Part shown: in pieces, positions 5,954 to 14,618 of the stretch
Layout: each line of letters starts with the position of its first letter
Position numbering within the stretch: position 1 is the first letter of the stretch
DNA from: JBCDBL01 sp039183635
GTDB lineage: Bacteria > Pseudomonadota > Alphaproteobacteria > Caulobacterales > Parvularculaceae
NCBI GenBank assembly: GCA_039183635.1
Contig: JBCDBL010000100.1
Coordinates: 1 to 16,148 of the forward strand
DNA: 16,148 nt
Direction of reading: 5' to 3'
Translations under genes and position numbers: made by a program
Notes under the pieces: generated by a model
Told to the model about the DNA's origin: nothing
Seen by the model: the letters and a program-made list of their open reading frames with translations, nothing else
Database searches by the model: none

Positions 5954-7200
5954 AACGACTTGTTTTGAAAGCGGGCCTGCCCCTCGCGCTCGTCTTTATG
6001 ATTGGCGGCCTCATCATTTCAATTCTTGTGGTGTTCCAGAAAGAACCTGAAAAGCGTGAAATTGTCGAGCGACCGATCGCGGTTTTCGCTGAAAAAGTAA
6101 AGGTGGAGCCACGCAACCTGACCGTAAAATCTCAAGGAGAGGTCAGACCACGGACGGAAATCGATCTTGCAACCCAGGTCGGCGGCGTCATTGTCCACGT
6201 TGCACCACAGTTTTTTGATGGCGGCGTATTCTCCTCAGGCGATGTTTTAGTTCGGATCGAAGACGCAGATTATCGTCTTGCCGTGACCCGCGCCGCTGCG
6301 CAAGTCGCCCGCGCGGAGCAAAATCTGAAGCGGGAGGAAGCTGAAGCTGAGCTTGCAGAACGCGATTGGCGCGAGCTTGGCGGCGAAGGCGAAGCATCGG
6401 CCCTGACATTGCGCCTGCCGCAACTGGCGCAGGCCAGAGCCGAACATGAGGCGGCCAAAGCAGATTTGGCCGAAGCAAAGTTGAACTTGAAGCGCACCGA
6501 GATCACAGCCCCCTTTGACGGCCGCATACGTCAAAAGTACGTTGATCGCGGACAATTCGTAGGACCAGGAACTCCCCTTGCAAAAGCGTTCGCAACGGAC
6601 ATTGTCGAGATACGGGTCCCCCTGGCCGATGCAGATCTTGCAAAGCTGGACATGCCTTTGGCCTTCGCCGCAAGCACCGAGACGCCCGGCCCCGAAGCGC
6701 TGCTGTCAACTGTCGTTGCTGGAGCGGCGCACAGCTGGTCTGGACGCATCACCAGAACGGACGCTGCAATCGACAGCACGACCCGTCAACTTTTCGCAAT
6801 CATTGAAGTTGAAGAGCCTTACGGCGAGGGTGCGGACGGCGATGCGCCACTGGCTGTCGGTTTGTTTGTGGAGGCGAAGATCGACGGGCGCGCCATGCCC
6901 AACGCCCTCGTCGTACCAAGCCGATCGATACGCAGCGGCGATAAGGTTTACATTGTAGACGGATCAAATAGGTTGCAATCGCGCCGTGTTGCAATTCTTG
7001 CCTCAGACCGAGATGAAACCATCATCGGCTCTGGCCTGAACGACGGAGATCTTGTTGTCGTATCATCGATCGCATCCCTGGAAGTCGGCACGCTGGTGCA
7101 AGCTTTGGATCAGGACCGTACGCCCTTGCGTCCGTCGAGTAGCGGGGATATCGCCGCAACGCCTGGCCCGGACAATCAGATATCGGGAGATGTTCTATGA
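5950..7200 (+). CDS. RND efflux periplasmic adaptor (HlyD/AcrA-type membrane fusion protein)
   Basis: Adaptor that links the inner-membrane pump to the outer-membrane channel. The 416 residues carry an uncleaved-looking N-terminal anchor (about 8-29, AGLPLALVFMIGGLIISILV) rather than a lipobox. Then come a first lipoyl half (about 70-105, with TQVGGVIVHVAPQFFDGGVFSSGDVL), an alpha-helical hairpin (about 110-180, rich in Ala, Glu, Arg and Leu), the second lipoyl half ITAPFDGRIRQKYVDRGQFVGPGTPL (185-210), a beta-barrel (about 218-310) and a membrane-proximal domain with VVPSRSIRSGDKVYIVDG. Order and length match the AcrA/MexA family. It overlaps both neighbours by 4 bases and has AAAGGA before its ATG, so translation is coupled. 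The C-terminal 30 residues are low-complexity. Confidence 0.95.
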   Translation: MKRLVLKAGLPLALVFMIGGLIISILVVFQKEPEKREIVERPIAVFAEKVKVEPRNLTVKSQGEVRPRTEIDLATQVGGVIVHVAPQFFDGGVFSSGDVLVRIEDADYRLAVTRAAAQVARAEQNLKREEAEAELAERDWRELGGEGEASALTLRLPQLAQARAEHEAAKADLAEAKLNLKRTEITAPFDGRIRQKYVDRGQFVGPGTPLAKAFATDIVEIRVPLADADLAKLDMPLAFAASTETPGPEALLSTVVAGAAHSWSGRITRTDAAIDSTTRQLFAIIEVEEPYGEGADGDAPLAVGLFVEAKIDGRAMPNALVVPSRSIRSGDKVYIVDGSNRLQSRRVAILASDRDETIIGSGLNDGDLVVVSSIASLEVGTLVQALDQDRTPLRPSSSGDIAATPGPDNQISGDVL

Positions 7201-10200
7201 CGGGAATTATCGCCTGGTGGGCGCGCAATTCCGTCGCCGCCAACCTTCTTATGGCGGCGTGTATTCTGGCAGGCGTGATCTCCTTCTTACGGATGGAGCG
7301 GGAGGTTTTTCCGTCATTCCAAATAAACGCCGTTTACGTCGCCGTATCCTGGCCTGGCGCGGCGCCGCAGGAAGTTGAAGAGCAAATCATTCTGCGCGTA
7401 GAAGAGGCCATCGCCGACCTCGACAATATTAAGAATGTCTCTTCCAACGCAAACGAAGGGTACGCCAGCATCACCGTGGGCGTTGAGGAAACCGCTGACA
7501 TCGATGATATGGTGAACGAGGTGAAAGCCCGCATCGACGGCATCTCAACCTTCCCGGCCGACGCTTTCCCGCCAATTGTCCAACGCCTGGATAACAACGA
7601 AGATCTAATCTTCCTCGCTGTTTACGGCGACGCCGATGAGCGCACGCTATCGCGCACTGCAGAGACGTACCGAGACGAATTGGCGGCGATAGCCGGCGGT
7701 TCCCCCCTTGTACGGACGATGGGGACCCGAAATGAAGAAGTATCCATTGAAGTGTCCGAGGAGGCGCTCAGGCGATATGGGTTACAGCTTGACAATGTCG
7801 CAGCGGCCGTCCGGGCGTCGTCCTTAAATTTATCCTCAGGAACGGTGCGCACCGACAGCGGCGACGTTCAGCTTTCGACACGCAATCTGGCGGAGACCAG
7901 AGAAGATTTTGAAAATATCGTGGTGCGCCAAACGCCGGACGGCGCCGTTATTCGCGTGAAAGACGTCGCAACCGTCATAGATGGCTTTGAAGACGTTAAC
8001 CTGATGACGAAGCTCAACGGCAAGCCGGTCGCTCTTATCACAGTGGTCGCGCCCGAAACCCAAAACGTGGTGACGATTTCGCGGGCGGTGAACGCATGGT
8101 TTGAAGAAAAGAAAGCCGAAACACCCGAAGACCTTGAGCTTATCTTGTGGTGGGACAGTTCCGAGCTTTACTTTGATCGCATGTCGCTGGTTGCATCGAA
8201 CGCGATTATTGGGCTTATCCTTGTAATGACGGTGTTGATTTTGTTCCTCAGGCCCGTCGTCGCGTTTTGGGTTGCGGGCGGCATCGCCGTATCGTTCATC
8301 GGCGCTTTTATTTTTATGCCTGTGGCGGATGTTTCACTCAACATGTTATCCCTGACCGCGTTTTTGCTGGTGTTAGGAGTGGTCGTGGATGACGCGATTA
8401 TCGTCGGCGAAGCCATACACAGACAAGTTGAAAAAGGCGAGACGGGCGTGACCGCAGCGATCGCCGGCGCGCAACTGGTGGCCAAGCCCGTTATATACGC
8501 TGTGCTGACTACGATGATCGCATTTGCGCCTTGGATGTTCATCTCCGGCGTCGCCAGCCAGTTTACGAAGCACCTGACGCTGACAATCGTATTCGCCTTG
8601 AGCTTTTCCCTTATCGAATCGTTTCTTATCCTGCCGGCGCATCTTGCCCATATGGGTCCCCAGAAACGGGATAAGGGGTTTGGGAAATTTCAAGCCCGCA
8701 TCGCCGACAGCATGATTTATGTCGCCGAGAACGTATACAGACCAATAGCCGCCAAGGCGATGAAGCATAGATACGCCACCGTGGCCGGCTTCTTTATGGC
8801 CTTCGCGATTGCAGCGACCATGCTTTCCACCCACTGGATCAGATTCAGTTTCATGCCTGTAATTGAAAATGATTTCATTGTGACATCTGTAAAGCTTGCT
8901 GAAGGAACGCCCTACAGCAGAAGCGTAGAGGTCGGTAAAATCATCGAGGCGGCCGCCGAAAGACTTGAAGACAAGTATGAGGGCGTTGATCGATCCGGCG
9001 AGGATATCATTAAAATAAAGTACCTAATGGTTTCAGACGGCAGCGTCGAAAAGTTCATAACGCTGGCGCCAGCCGATGACCGGCCGTTCTCCTCAAAGTC
9101 ATTCGCAGACGAGTTTCGTAACGAAATTGGCGAAATTCCCGATGCAGATGATATAGTCGTAGACTATACCTTCTCTAACATGCAGGCCGATATTGAGATT
9201 GGCATCGAAGCCGATAATCTCATCGATCTACGCTTGGCCAAAGAGGATATTAAAACCTATTTGCGAAGGCAAAACGGGACATACGATATTCGCGACAACC
9301 TGCAAACGGCGACAGATGAAATTCAGGTCAACTTAAAACCGGACGCCGAACGCTTCGGGCTCACCCTCGCGGAAGTCAGCCGCCAAGTTCGTCAGGCCTA
9401 TTACGGCGAAGAGGTGCAACGCCTGCCAAGAGACGGGGAAGATGTTCGTGTCATGGTGCGCTACCCGCTTGAAACGCGTCGCTCCCTTGACAGCCTTGAA
9501 AACGTTAGAATACGGACAAACGACGGCCGCGAAATACCTATCCGTGCTGTCGCGGATATTGAGTACACAACATTCTTCAAAAAAATCCAAAGACGTGATC
9601 GCCAGCGGACAACTGTCATAACCGCACAGTTGCTTCCGGACGCTGAGCGCGGTCCAATCATGAGTGATTTTTTCCAAAATTACGTTCCCGAATTGCGGGA
9701 CCGTCACCCCAACGTCACTGTCGCTTTGCGCGGCGAGGCGGAGGAGCAAACCAAGTTCATGGGCGAAGCCGTCGTTCTGTCCTTCTTCGCATTATTCGCC
9801 ATGTACGCGCTCCTTGCCGTCGCCTTTAGCTCCTACGCCCAACCTCTTCTCATCATGACAGCAATCCCGTTCGGCTTTACGGGCGCTGTGTTCGGCCATT
9901 TTCTTTTAAACGAACCGATGGCGTTGTTCTCTTATTTCGGCATCGCCGCAGCCGCCGGCGTCGTCGTTAACGACAATCTCGTCCTCGTCGATTACGTGAA
10001 CCGTTTGCGCGCCCAAGGCCTTGGGGCCATGGAAGCCCTCATAGAGGCGGGCGTTACGCGCTTCCGTCCGATTTTGCTGACGTCCGTGACGACGTTTATC
10101 GGTCTTGTGCCCATTATGCTTGAGCAATCCTACGATGCGCGCTTCCTTCAACCCATGGTCATCTCACTGGCGTTCGGGATCTTTTTCGCAACATTTCTGA

Positions 10201-10349
10201 CGCTGTTTTTCGTTCCCTGCATGTATGGCGTCGGCGTCGATATCTCTCGGTTTTTCCGTAACGTCTATACAGACGCCGACGAACCGGGCTTCGGGGACAG
10301 CGCGTCCGCCCGCGGCGAGAACAAGCCTCAAACGCAACCAGCGGAATGA
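7197..10349 (+). CDS. RND efflux pump inner-membrane permease (AcrB/MmpL superfamily, HAE-like)
   Basis: Proton-driven transporter of 1050 residues, the usual length, with a duplicated layout: TM1 (about 10-30), first periplasmic loop, TM2-6 (about 332-480), TM7 (about 525-545), second large loop, TM8-12 (about 855-1010). The proton-relay pair is present as VVVDDAIIVGE with Asp398-Asp399 in TM4. In TM10 the AcrB lysine position is replaced: AAAGVVVNDNLVLVD has Asn925-Asp926 where AcrB has Lys-Asn. This variant is seen in a sub-branch of RND permeases, so loss of function is not implied. The gene starts at an ATGA overlap with the adaptor and has GGGAG nearby. Several stretches (for example 9001-9180) are distinctly A+T-richer than genes at the window ends. 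Substrates could be hydrophobic drugs, bile-like compounds or lipids; sequence alone does not say. Confidence 0.95.
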   Translation: MTGIIAWWARNSVAANLLMAACILAGVISFLRMEREVFPSFQINAVYVAVSWPGAAPQEVEEQIILRVEEAIADLDNIKNVSSNANEGYASITVGVEETADIDDMVNEVKARIDGISTFPADAFPPIVQRLDNNEDLIFLAVYGDADERTLSRTAETYRDELAAIAGGSPLVRTMGTRNEEVSIEVSEEALRRYGLQLDNVAAAVRASSLNLSSGTVRTDSGDVQLSTRNLAETREDFENIVVRQTPDGAVIRVKDVATVIDGFEDVNLMTKLNGKPVALITVVAPETQNVVTISRAVNAWFEEKKAETPEDLELILWWDSSELYFDRMSLVASNAIIGLILVMTVLILFLRPVVAFWVAGGIAVSFIGAFIFMPVADVSLNMLSLTAFLLVLGVVVDDAIIVGEAIHRQVEKGETGVTAAIAGAQLVAKPVIYAVLTTMIAFAPWMFISGVASQFTKHLTLTIVFALSFSLIESFLILPAHLAHMGPQKRDKGFGKFQARIADSMIYVAENVYRPIAAKAMKHRYATVAGFFMAFAIAATMLSTHWIRFSFMPVIENDFIVTSVKLAEGTPYSRSVEVGKIIEAAAERLEDKYEGVDRSGEDIIKIKYLMVSDGSVEKFITLAPADDRPFSSKSFADEFRNEIGEIPDADDIVVDYTFSNMQADIEIGIEADNLIDLRLAKEDIKTYLRRQNGTYDIRDNLQTATDEIQVNLKPDAERFGLTLAEVSRQVRQAYYGEEVQRLPRDGEDVRVMVRYPLETRRSLDSLENVRIRTNDGREIPIRAVADIEYTTFFKKIQRRDRQRTTVITAQLLPDAERGPIMSDFFQNYVPELRDRHPNVTVALRGEAEEQTKFMGEAVVLSFFALFAMYALLAVAFSSYAQPLLIMTAIPFGFTGAVFGHFLLNEPMALFSYFGIAAAAGVVVNDNLVLVDYVNRLRAQGLGAMEALIEAGVTRFRPILLTSVTTFIGLVPIMLEQSYDARFLQPMVISLAFGIFFATFLTLFFVPCMYGVGVDISRFFRNVYTDADEPGFGDSASARGENKPQTQPAE

Positions 10350-10447
10350 TGGCGGTCGATCGCTAAAACGTTCGAATCTCTTGACCCGGATTGCAGGCGG
10401 AGCTGATCGCCGGTTCGTTGTCCGCAATCTGCTAAAACAAAGATTTA

Positions 10448-10467
10448 CAGCCGTTCGCAGCCATTCG
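10448..10467 (+). repeat. 10-bp tandem duplication
   Basis: CAGCCGTTCG is followed directly by CAGCCATTCG, one base different. Lies in the 184-bp spacer between the efflux and rhamnose operons, which otherwise shows no gene and no convincing promoter. Confidence 0.5.
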
Positions 10468-10472
10468 AGTTG

Positions 10473-10514
10473 AATCACATAAGCCGCAAACGGCTCTAGT
10501 CCTTCAATGTGATT
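10473..10514. repeat. Nested inverted repeats before rfbC
   Basis: Outer arms AATCACAT (10473-10480) and ATGTGATT (10507-10514) enclose a tight inner hairpin AGCCG-CAAA-CGGCT (10482-10495). It could fold in RNA with an 11-base bulge on one side, or be a DNA operator. It ends 19 bases before rfbC, so either control of rfbC or the end of the pump mRNA is possible. Confidence 0.4.
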
Positions 10515-10533
10515 TAAACTATTGTCCGCGGCC

Positions 10534-11106
10534 ATGATTGTAGAGCCGCTGAAATTGCCTGAAGTGCTGAAACTGACGCCGCGCCGCTTTCGCGACGATC
10601 GCGGCTATTTCAGTGAAACCTATAACAAACGCACCTTCGGCGAGGCTGTCGGCCCGTTTGATTTCGTGCAGGACAATCAGTCTTACTCCGCCCAAAAACA
10701 CACGTTACGCGGCTTGCATTTCCAGGCGCCGCCCTTCGCCCAGGCGAAATTGGTGCGGGTGCTCCAGGGGCGTATTTTCGACGTCGCTGTCGACGTTCGC
10801 GCCGGCTCCCCCCGCTACGGCCAATGGGACGGCGCGGAGCTTAGCGCTGAAGACGGCGAACAGCTTTTTGTGCCCGAAGGTTTTTTGCATGGGTTTTTAA
10901 CCCTGGAACCGGATACGGTGGTCGCCTACAAAGTGAACGCCCATTATGACAAACAGAGCGAAGGATCGGTATTGTGGTCCGATAAGGACATCGGCATAGA
11001 ATGGGGCGCGCCTGCGGACACAGTCATGCTGTCGGAAAAAGACGCTGACGCCGCACCGTTTCGGAGTTTCGACACACCCTTCGTTTACAAAAAACAGCCC
11101 GCGTAG
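10534..11106 (+). CDS. rfbC: dTDP-4-dehydrorhamnose 3,5-epimerase
   Basis: Third step of dTDP-L-rhamnose synthesis: epimerises dTDP-4-keto-6-deoxyglucose at C3 and C5. The 190-residue cupin has the RmlC landmarks: FRDDRGYFSETYN (19-31), QDNQSYS (46-52), LRGLHFQ with catalytic His62, KLVRVLQGRIFDVAVDVR (72-89), VPEGFLHGF (113-121) and LSEKD with Asp170, the expected dyad partner of the His. I chose the ATG at 10534 rather than the TTG at 10522 because homologues start about here; neither has a good ribosome site. It is first in the rfbCBDA operon, 16 bases before rfbB. Alternative symbol rmlC. Confidence 0.95.
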   Translation: MIVEPLKLPEVLKLTPRRFRDDRGYFSETYNKRTFGEAVGPFDFVQDNQSYSAQKHTLRGLHFQAPPFAQAKLVRVLQGRIFDVAVDVRAGSPRYGQWDGAELSAEDGEQLFVPEGFLHGFLTLEPDTVVAYKVNAHYDKQSEGSVLWSDKDIGIEWGAPADTVMLSEKDADAAPFRSFDTPFVYKKQPA

Positions 11107-11122
11107 CGCGTTAGGGGGGGCC

Positions 11123-12190
11123 ATGAAAATACTTATCACCGGGGGCGCCGGGTTCATTGGTTCCGCCGTCGTTCGCCAGGCGATTGCAACGGGTCACAGC
11201 GTTGTCAATCTCGATAAACTCACCTACGCAGCGAACCCTGCAAATGTGGCCGGCGTCGCGGATCATCCGAATTACGCCTTCGAACAGGCGGACATATGCA
11301 ACCGGGATGCTCTCGACAAAATTTTCGAGGCCCATGAACCTGACGCTGTCATGCACTTGGCCGCCGAAAGCCATGTGGACCGCTCCATCGACGGACCTGG
11401 CGCTTTTATTGAAACCAACATTGTGGGCACATATACATTGCTCCAGGCGGCGCGGCGGCATTTTGAAACCCTCACCGGCCCCGCGCGCGAAGCGTTCAGG
11501 TTCCACCATGTGTCTACGGACGAGGTCTACGGAACATTAGGCGCAGAAGGCTTGTTCACCGAAACGACGCCCTACGCCCCAAACTCCCCCTATTCTGCAT
11601 CAAAGGCCGCATCGGATTTTCTGGCGAGGGCCTGGACGCACACTTACGCCATGCCGGTCGTCACCAGCAATTGCTCGAACAATTACGGTCCCTATCAGTT
11701 CCCCGAAAAGCTCATCCCCGTCGTCATCCTGTCGGCCCTGGGCGGCGAGGCCATCCCCGTCTACGGCAAAGGCGAGAATGTGCGGGACTGGCTGTTCGTC
11801 GAGGATCACGCGTCGGCGCTCCTTACAATTTTGCAAAAGGGCGCAATTGGCGAGACCTATAATGTCGGCGGCAACGAAGAGCGACGCAACATCGATCTCG
11901 TCAAAATCATCTGCCGGCTTATGGATGAGATGTCGCCGACCAAACGCGACACGCCCCATGAAAACCTTATCCAGTTCGTGACGGACCGGCCGGGCCACGA
12001 TCTGCGCTATGCGATAGACGCCAGTAAAATTGAGCGGGAGCTTGGCTGGCGCCCCTCTGTCACTCTGGAAGAGGGAATGGCCGCTACGGTTCGCTGGTAC
12101 CTTGAGAACGGCGCCTGGGTGGAGAATATCCGCAACCGGGGCTTCACCGGCGAGCGTATCGGATTAGAGAGCAAATCTGCAGGCGGATAA
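11123..12190 (+). CDS. rfbB: dTDP-glucose 4,6-dehydratase
   Basis: NAD-dependent short-chain dehydrogenase-fold enzyme that turns dTDP-glucose into dTDP-4-keto-6-deoxyglucose, step 2 of the rhamnose route. The 355 residues show the Rossmann motif TGGAGFIG (6-13), LDKLTYAAN (30-38), HLAAESHVDRSI (78-89), STDEVYG with Thr132-Asp133-Glu134 of the dehydration site, and YSASK with Tyr157 and Lys161. NCSNNYGPYQFPEKLIP and DWLFVEDH are further RmlB hallmarks. A strong purine-rich AGGGGGGG precedes the ATG. Length and all catalytic residues are intact. Two bases separate it from rfbD. Alternative symbol rmlB. Confidence 0.97.
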   Translation: MKILITGGAGFIGSAVVRQAIATGHSVVNLDKLTYAANPANVAGVADHPNYAFEQADICNRDALDKIFEAHEPDAVMHLAAESHVDRSIDGPGAFIETNIVGTYTLLQAARRHFETLTGPAREAFRFHHVSTDEVYGTLGAEGLFTETTPYAPNSPYSASKAASDFLARAWTHTYAMPVVTSNCSNNYGPYQFPEKLIPVVILSALGGEAIPVYGKGENVRDWLFVEDHASALLTILQKGAIGETYNVGGNEERRNIDLVKIICRLMDEMSPTKRDTPHENLIQFVTDRPGHDLRYAIDASKIERELGWRPSVTLEEGMAATVRWYLENGAWVENIRNRGFTGERIGLESKSAGG

Positions 12191-12192
12191 GG

Positions 12193-13071
12193 ATGCGCAT
12201 TCTCCAATTCGGGGCCACGGGCCAGGTCGCAAAGGAAATGCTGCGCCAGGCGACAAACGCCGGGGTCGAGATCACCGCCTTGTCCCGGGACGAAGCGAAC
12301 CTGACGGACATCGCCGCTGTGCGGGCGGCGATCGCAACGGCCGATGCGCAGATGGTTGTAAACTGCGCCGCGTATACCGCCGTCGACCAGGCCGAAGACG
12401 ACCTTGCGACAGCTTTCGCCGTCAACGCCGCAGCGCCCATCGCCATGGCGCAGGAATGCGCCAAACGCGCCTTGCCGTTCATACATATCTCTACCGACTA
12501 CGTCTTTTCCGGCAGCGGAACCGCCCCCTACACAGAAACTGACGCAACAGGTCCTGAAACTGTATACGGACTTTCCAAACTGGCCGGCGAAATCGGAATT
12601 GAAAACATAGCCGGCGCCTACGTTATCTTGCGCACCGCCTGGGTCTACGGCGCTGAAGGCCATAACTTCTTGCGCACCATGTTGCGCCTTGGCGCAGAGC
12701 GGCCGCAGATGCGCATCGTCGCAGATCAAAAAGGCGCGCCGACCCATGCCGGCGATATTGCACAGACGATCCTCACCCTCGCCCCCACGCTGAAAAAGCG
12801 CTTGTCGGAGGTTTCCGGCGTCTACCACTACAGCGGCGATGGCGAGACCAGCTGGGCCCAATACGCCAGATATATTTTCAAAACGGCCGGATACGACACC
12901 GATGTCGCGCCTATCGCCACGGCAGACTATCCAACGCCAGCCAAACGGCCGGCGAACTCGGTTTTAAATTGCAATAAAATTCAAAGGACGTTCGGCATTC
13001 GCCCGAAAGACTGGCGCCCACGCGTCGCCTCAACAGTTGCAGAGGTCCTTGCGTCCCCGAAAGAAGGTTGA
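12193..13071 (+). CDS. rfbD: dTDP-4-dehydrorhamnose reductase
   Basis: Last step of dTDP-L-rhamnose synthesis: NAD(P)H-dependent reduction of the 4-keto group. The 292-residue protein has the glycine-rich QFGATGQVA (5-13), NCAAYTAVDQAE (57-68), STDYVFSG (100-107) with the catalytic Thr101, and YGLSK with Tyr125 and Lys129. RTAWVYG and the late RPANSVLNCNKI (in place of the common RPxNSxLD) are also family-typical. Start follows rfbB by two bases with a GGATAAGG-type ribosome site, and the stop is 4 bases before rfbA, so it is a middle gene of the operon. Alternative symbol rmlD. Confidence 0.96.
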   Translation: MRILQFGATGQVAKEMLRQATNAGVEITALSRDEANLTDIAAVRAAIATADAQMVVNCAAYTAVDQAEDDLATAFAVNAAAPIAMAQECAKRALPFIHISTDYVFSGSGTAPYTETDATGPETVYGLSKLAGEIGIENIAGAYVILRTAWVYGAEGHNFLRTMLRLGAERPQMRIVADQKGAPTHAGDIAQTILTLAPTLKKRLSEVSGVYHYSGDGETSWAQYARYIFKTAGYDTDVAPIATADYPTPAKRPANSVLNCNKIQRTFGIRPKDWRPRVASTVAEVLASPKEG

Positions 13072-13075
13072 CCCT

Positions 13076-13948
13076 ATGAAAGGCATCATTCTCGCCGGCG
13101 GCTCCGGCACGCGGCTTTATCCTTTGACCCTTGCGGCCAGCAAGCAACTTCTGCCGGTCTACGATAAGCCTATGATTTACTATCCGCTGTCGGTGCTGAT
13201 GCTCGCCGGCGTTACGGATATTCTCATCATCACGACGCCGGAAGACGCGCCGGCCTTTAAAAGGCTGTTAGGAGACGGACAAAAATGGGGCGTTGGCCTC
13301 AATTACGCTGTCCAACCCTCCCCCAACGGCCTGGCCGAGGCGTTTTTGATCGGTGAGGAGTTCGTCAATGGAGATCCATGCGCGCTTATCCTTGGGGACA
13401 ATATTTTCTACGGCCACCATATGACGGAGATGGTTCAACGGGCCGCAGCTGCAAAAGACGGCGCAGTCGTGTTTGGGTACCGCGTCAGCGACCCGGAACG
13501 CTATGGCGTTGTTGAGTTCGACGACGCCGGCAAAGCGGTCAGCATCGAAGAAAAACCGGAGCAACCAAAATCGAATTACGCCGTCACCGGACTTTATTTC
13601 TATGACGACACAGTGTGCGAGCGGGCCAAACAGGTAAAACCTTCCGCCCGGGGCGAGCTTGAAATTACAACGTTGAACCAGTTTTATCTCGACGACGGCA
13701 AGCTTACTGTTGAACAAATGGGCCGCGGCTTCGCCTGGCTCGACACCGGCACACAAGAATCTCTGCTCCACGCCGCGCAGTTCGTTCAAACTGTGGAGGA
13801 ACGCCAGGGGCTTAAAATCGGCTGCCCGGAAGAAGTCGCCTATCGTATGGGGCGCATCGATAAAGATCAGCTCTACGAACTTGGCGAAGAGCTTAAGAAA
13901 ACCGGATATGGGCAATATTTGATGCGACTTGCGACGGATTTTGATTAA
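13076..13948 (+). CDS. rfbA: Glucose-1-phosphate thymidylyltransferase
   Basis: First step of dTDP-sugar synthesis: dTTP plus glucose-1-phosphate gives dTDP-glucose and pyrophosphate. The 290 residues begin with MKGIILAGGSGTRLYPLT, the nucleotide-binding signature, then SKQLLPVYDKPMIYYPL (22-38), QPSPNGLAEAF (80-90), LGDN with metal-binding Asp108, IEEKP (157-161), GRGFAWLDTGT and a C-terminal helical part typical of the short RmlA form. I chose ATG 13076, with AGAAGG upstream, over the upstream start at 13037, which overlaps rfbD and lengthens the protein ahead of this motif. It is the last gene of rfbCBDA. No hairpin terminator is evident in the 111 bases that follow. Alternative symbol rmlA. 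Confidence 0.97.
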   Translation: MKGIILAGGSGTRLYPLTLAASKQLLPVYDKPMIYYPLSVLMLAGVTDILIITTPEDAPAFKRLLGDGQKWGVGLNYAVQPSPNGLAEAFLIGEEFVNGDPCALILGDNIFYGHHMTEMVQRAAAAKDGAVVFGYRVSDPERYGVVEFDDAGKAVSIEEKPEQPKSNYAVTGLYFYDDTVCERAKQVKPSARGELEITTLNQFYLDDGKLTVEQMGRGFAWLDTGTQESLLHAAQFVQTVEERQGLKIGCPEEVAYRMGRIDKDQLYELGEELKKTGYGQYLMRLATDFD

Positions 13949-14059
13949 CCCTGTCAAAGTCCCACGACGCAGCTGGCGCGAACGCACCGCCTCGTGTAAA
14001 AATCGTGAGTTTATCGCACTACATCGCCGTTTATGATTTATCGGCCCCTCGCTTTTATG

Positions 14060-14617
14060 ATGTCTGACGCCCCAAACCAGCCCGCCTCCCCCCTAAAACA
14101 GCGCACCATCGCGCTTGTGGGGCTTATGGGCGCCGGTAAGACCACGGTGGGACGACGCGTGGCGGCGCGGATCGGCCTGCCGTTTTTCGATGCGGACGCA
14201 GAGATCGAGGCCGCCGCGGGGATGAGCGTGACGGACATCTTCAAAACCCATGGCGAAGGGGAATTCCGGGACGGCGAACGCCGCGTTATCTCCCGGCTCC
14301 TGGAAGGCCCGCCCCACGTGCTCGCCACCGGCGGCGGCGCCTTCATGCAGGACGAGACCCGGGCGCTCCTGAAAGCCAAAGCCGTCACGGTTTGGTTAAA
14401 GGCGGATCTTGACCTTATCACCGCACGCGCGACAAAAAGAAACACGCGCCCCCTGCTCGCCGAGGGGAACCCGAAAGAGATCATGAAACGCCTGATGGAC
14501 GAACGCTATCCTGTTTACGCCGAAGCCGATGTGACGGTGGAAAGCCTGGAAGGCCCCCATGCGGCGGCGGTGGACGCCGTCCTCGACGCCATTACCACTC
14601 ATCTGGAGGCGCAGTAA
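14060..14617 (+). CDS. aroK: Shikimate kinase
   Basis: Fifth shikimate-pathway step: ATP-dependent phosphorylation of shikimate at O3, in the cytoplasm. From the ATG at 14060 the product has 185 residues with Walker A GLMGAGKT (21-28), FFDADAEIE with Asp46 in the shikimate-binding position, EGEFRDGE with its conserved Arg, the GGGA loop (ATGGGAFM) and the lid segment KRNTRPLL. The start is uncertain: in-frame ATGs also occur at 14033 and 14057, and none has a good ribosome site. TATGAT at 14032-14037 looks like a -10 box, with a weak TTTATC upstream (14010-14015), which would favour 14057 or 14060. It is followed after one base by aroB, a classical pair. Confidence 0.94.
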   Translation: MSDAPNQPASPLKQRTIALVGLMGAGKTTVGRRVAARIGLPFFDADAEIEAAAGMSVTDIFKTHGEGEFRDGERRVISRLLEGPPHVLATGGGAFMQDETRALLKAKAVTVWLKADLDLITARATKRNTRPLLAEGNPKEIMKRLMDERYPVYAEADVTVESLEGPHAAAVDAVLDAITTHLEAQ

Positions 14618-14618
14618 C

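Noticed and set aside
12007..12861. 284-codon open frame on the minus strand
   Set aside because: Shadow of rfbB and rfbD; both sense products have complete catalytic motifs.
13268..13987. 239-codon open frame on the minus strand
   Set aside because: Antisense of rfbA; no start signal or recognisable domain.
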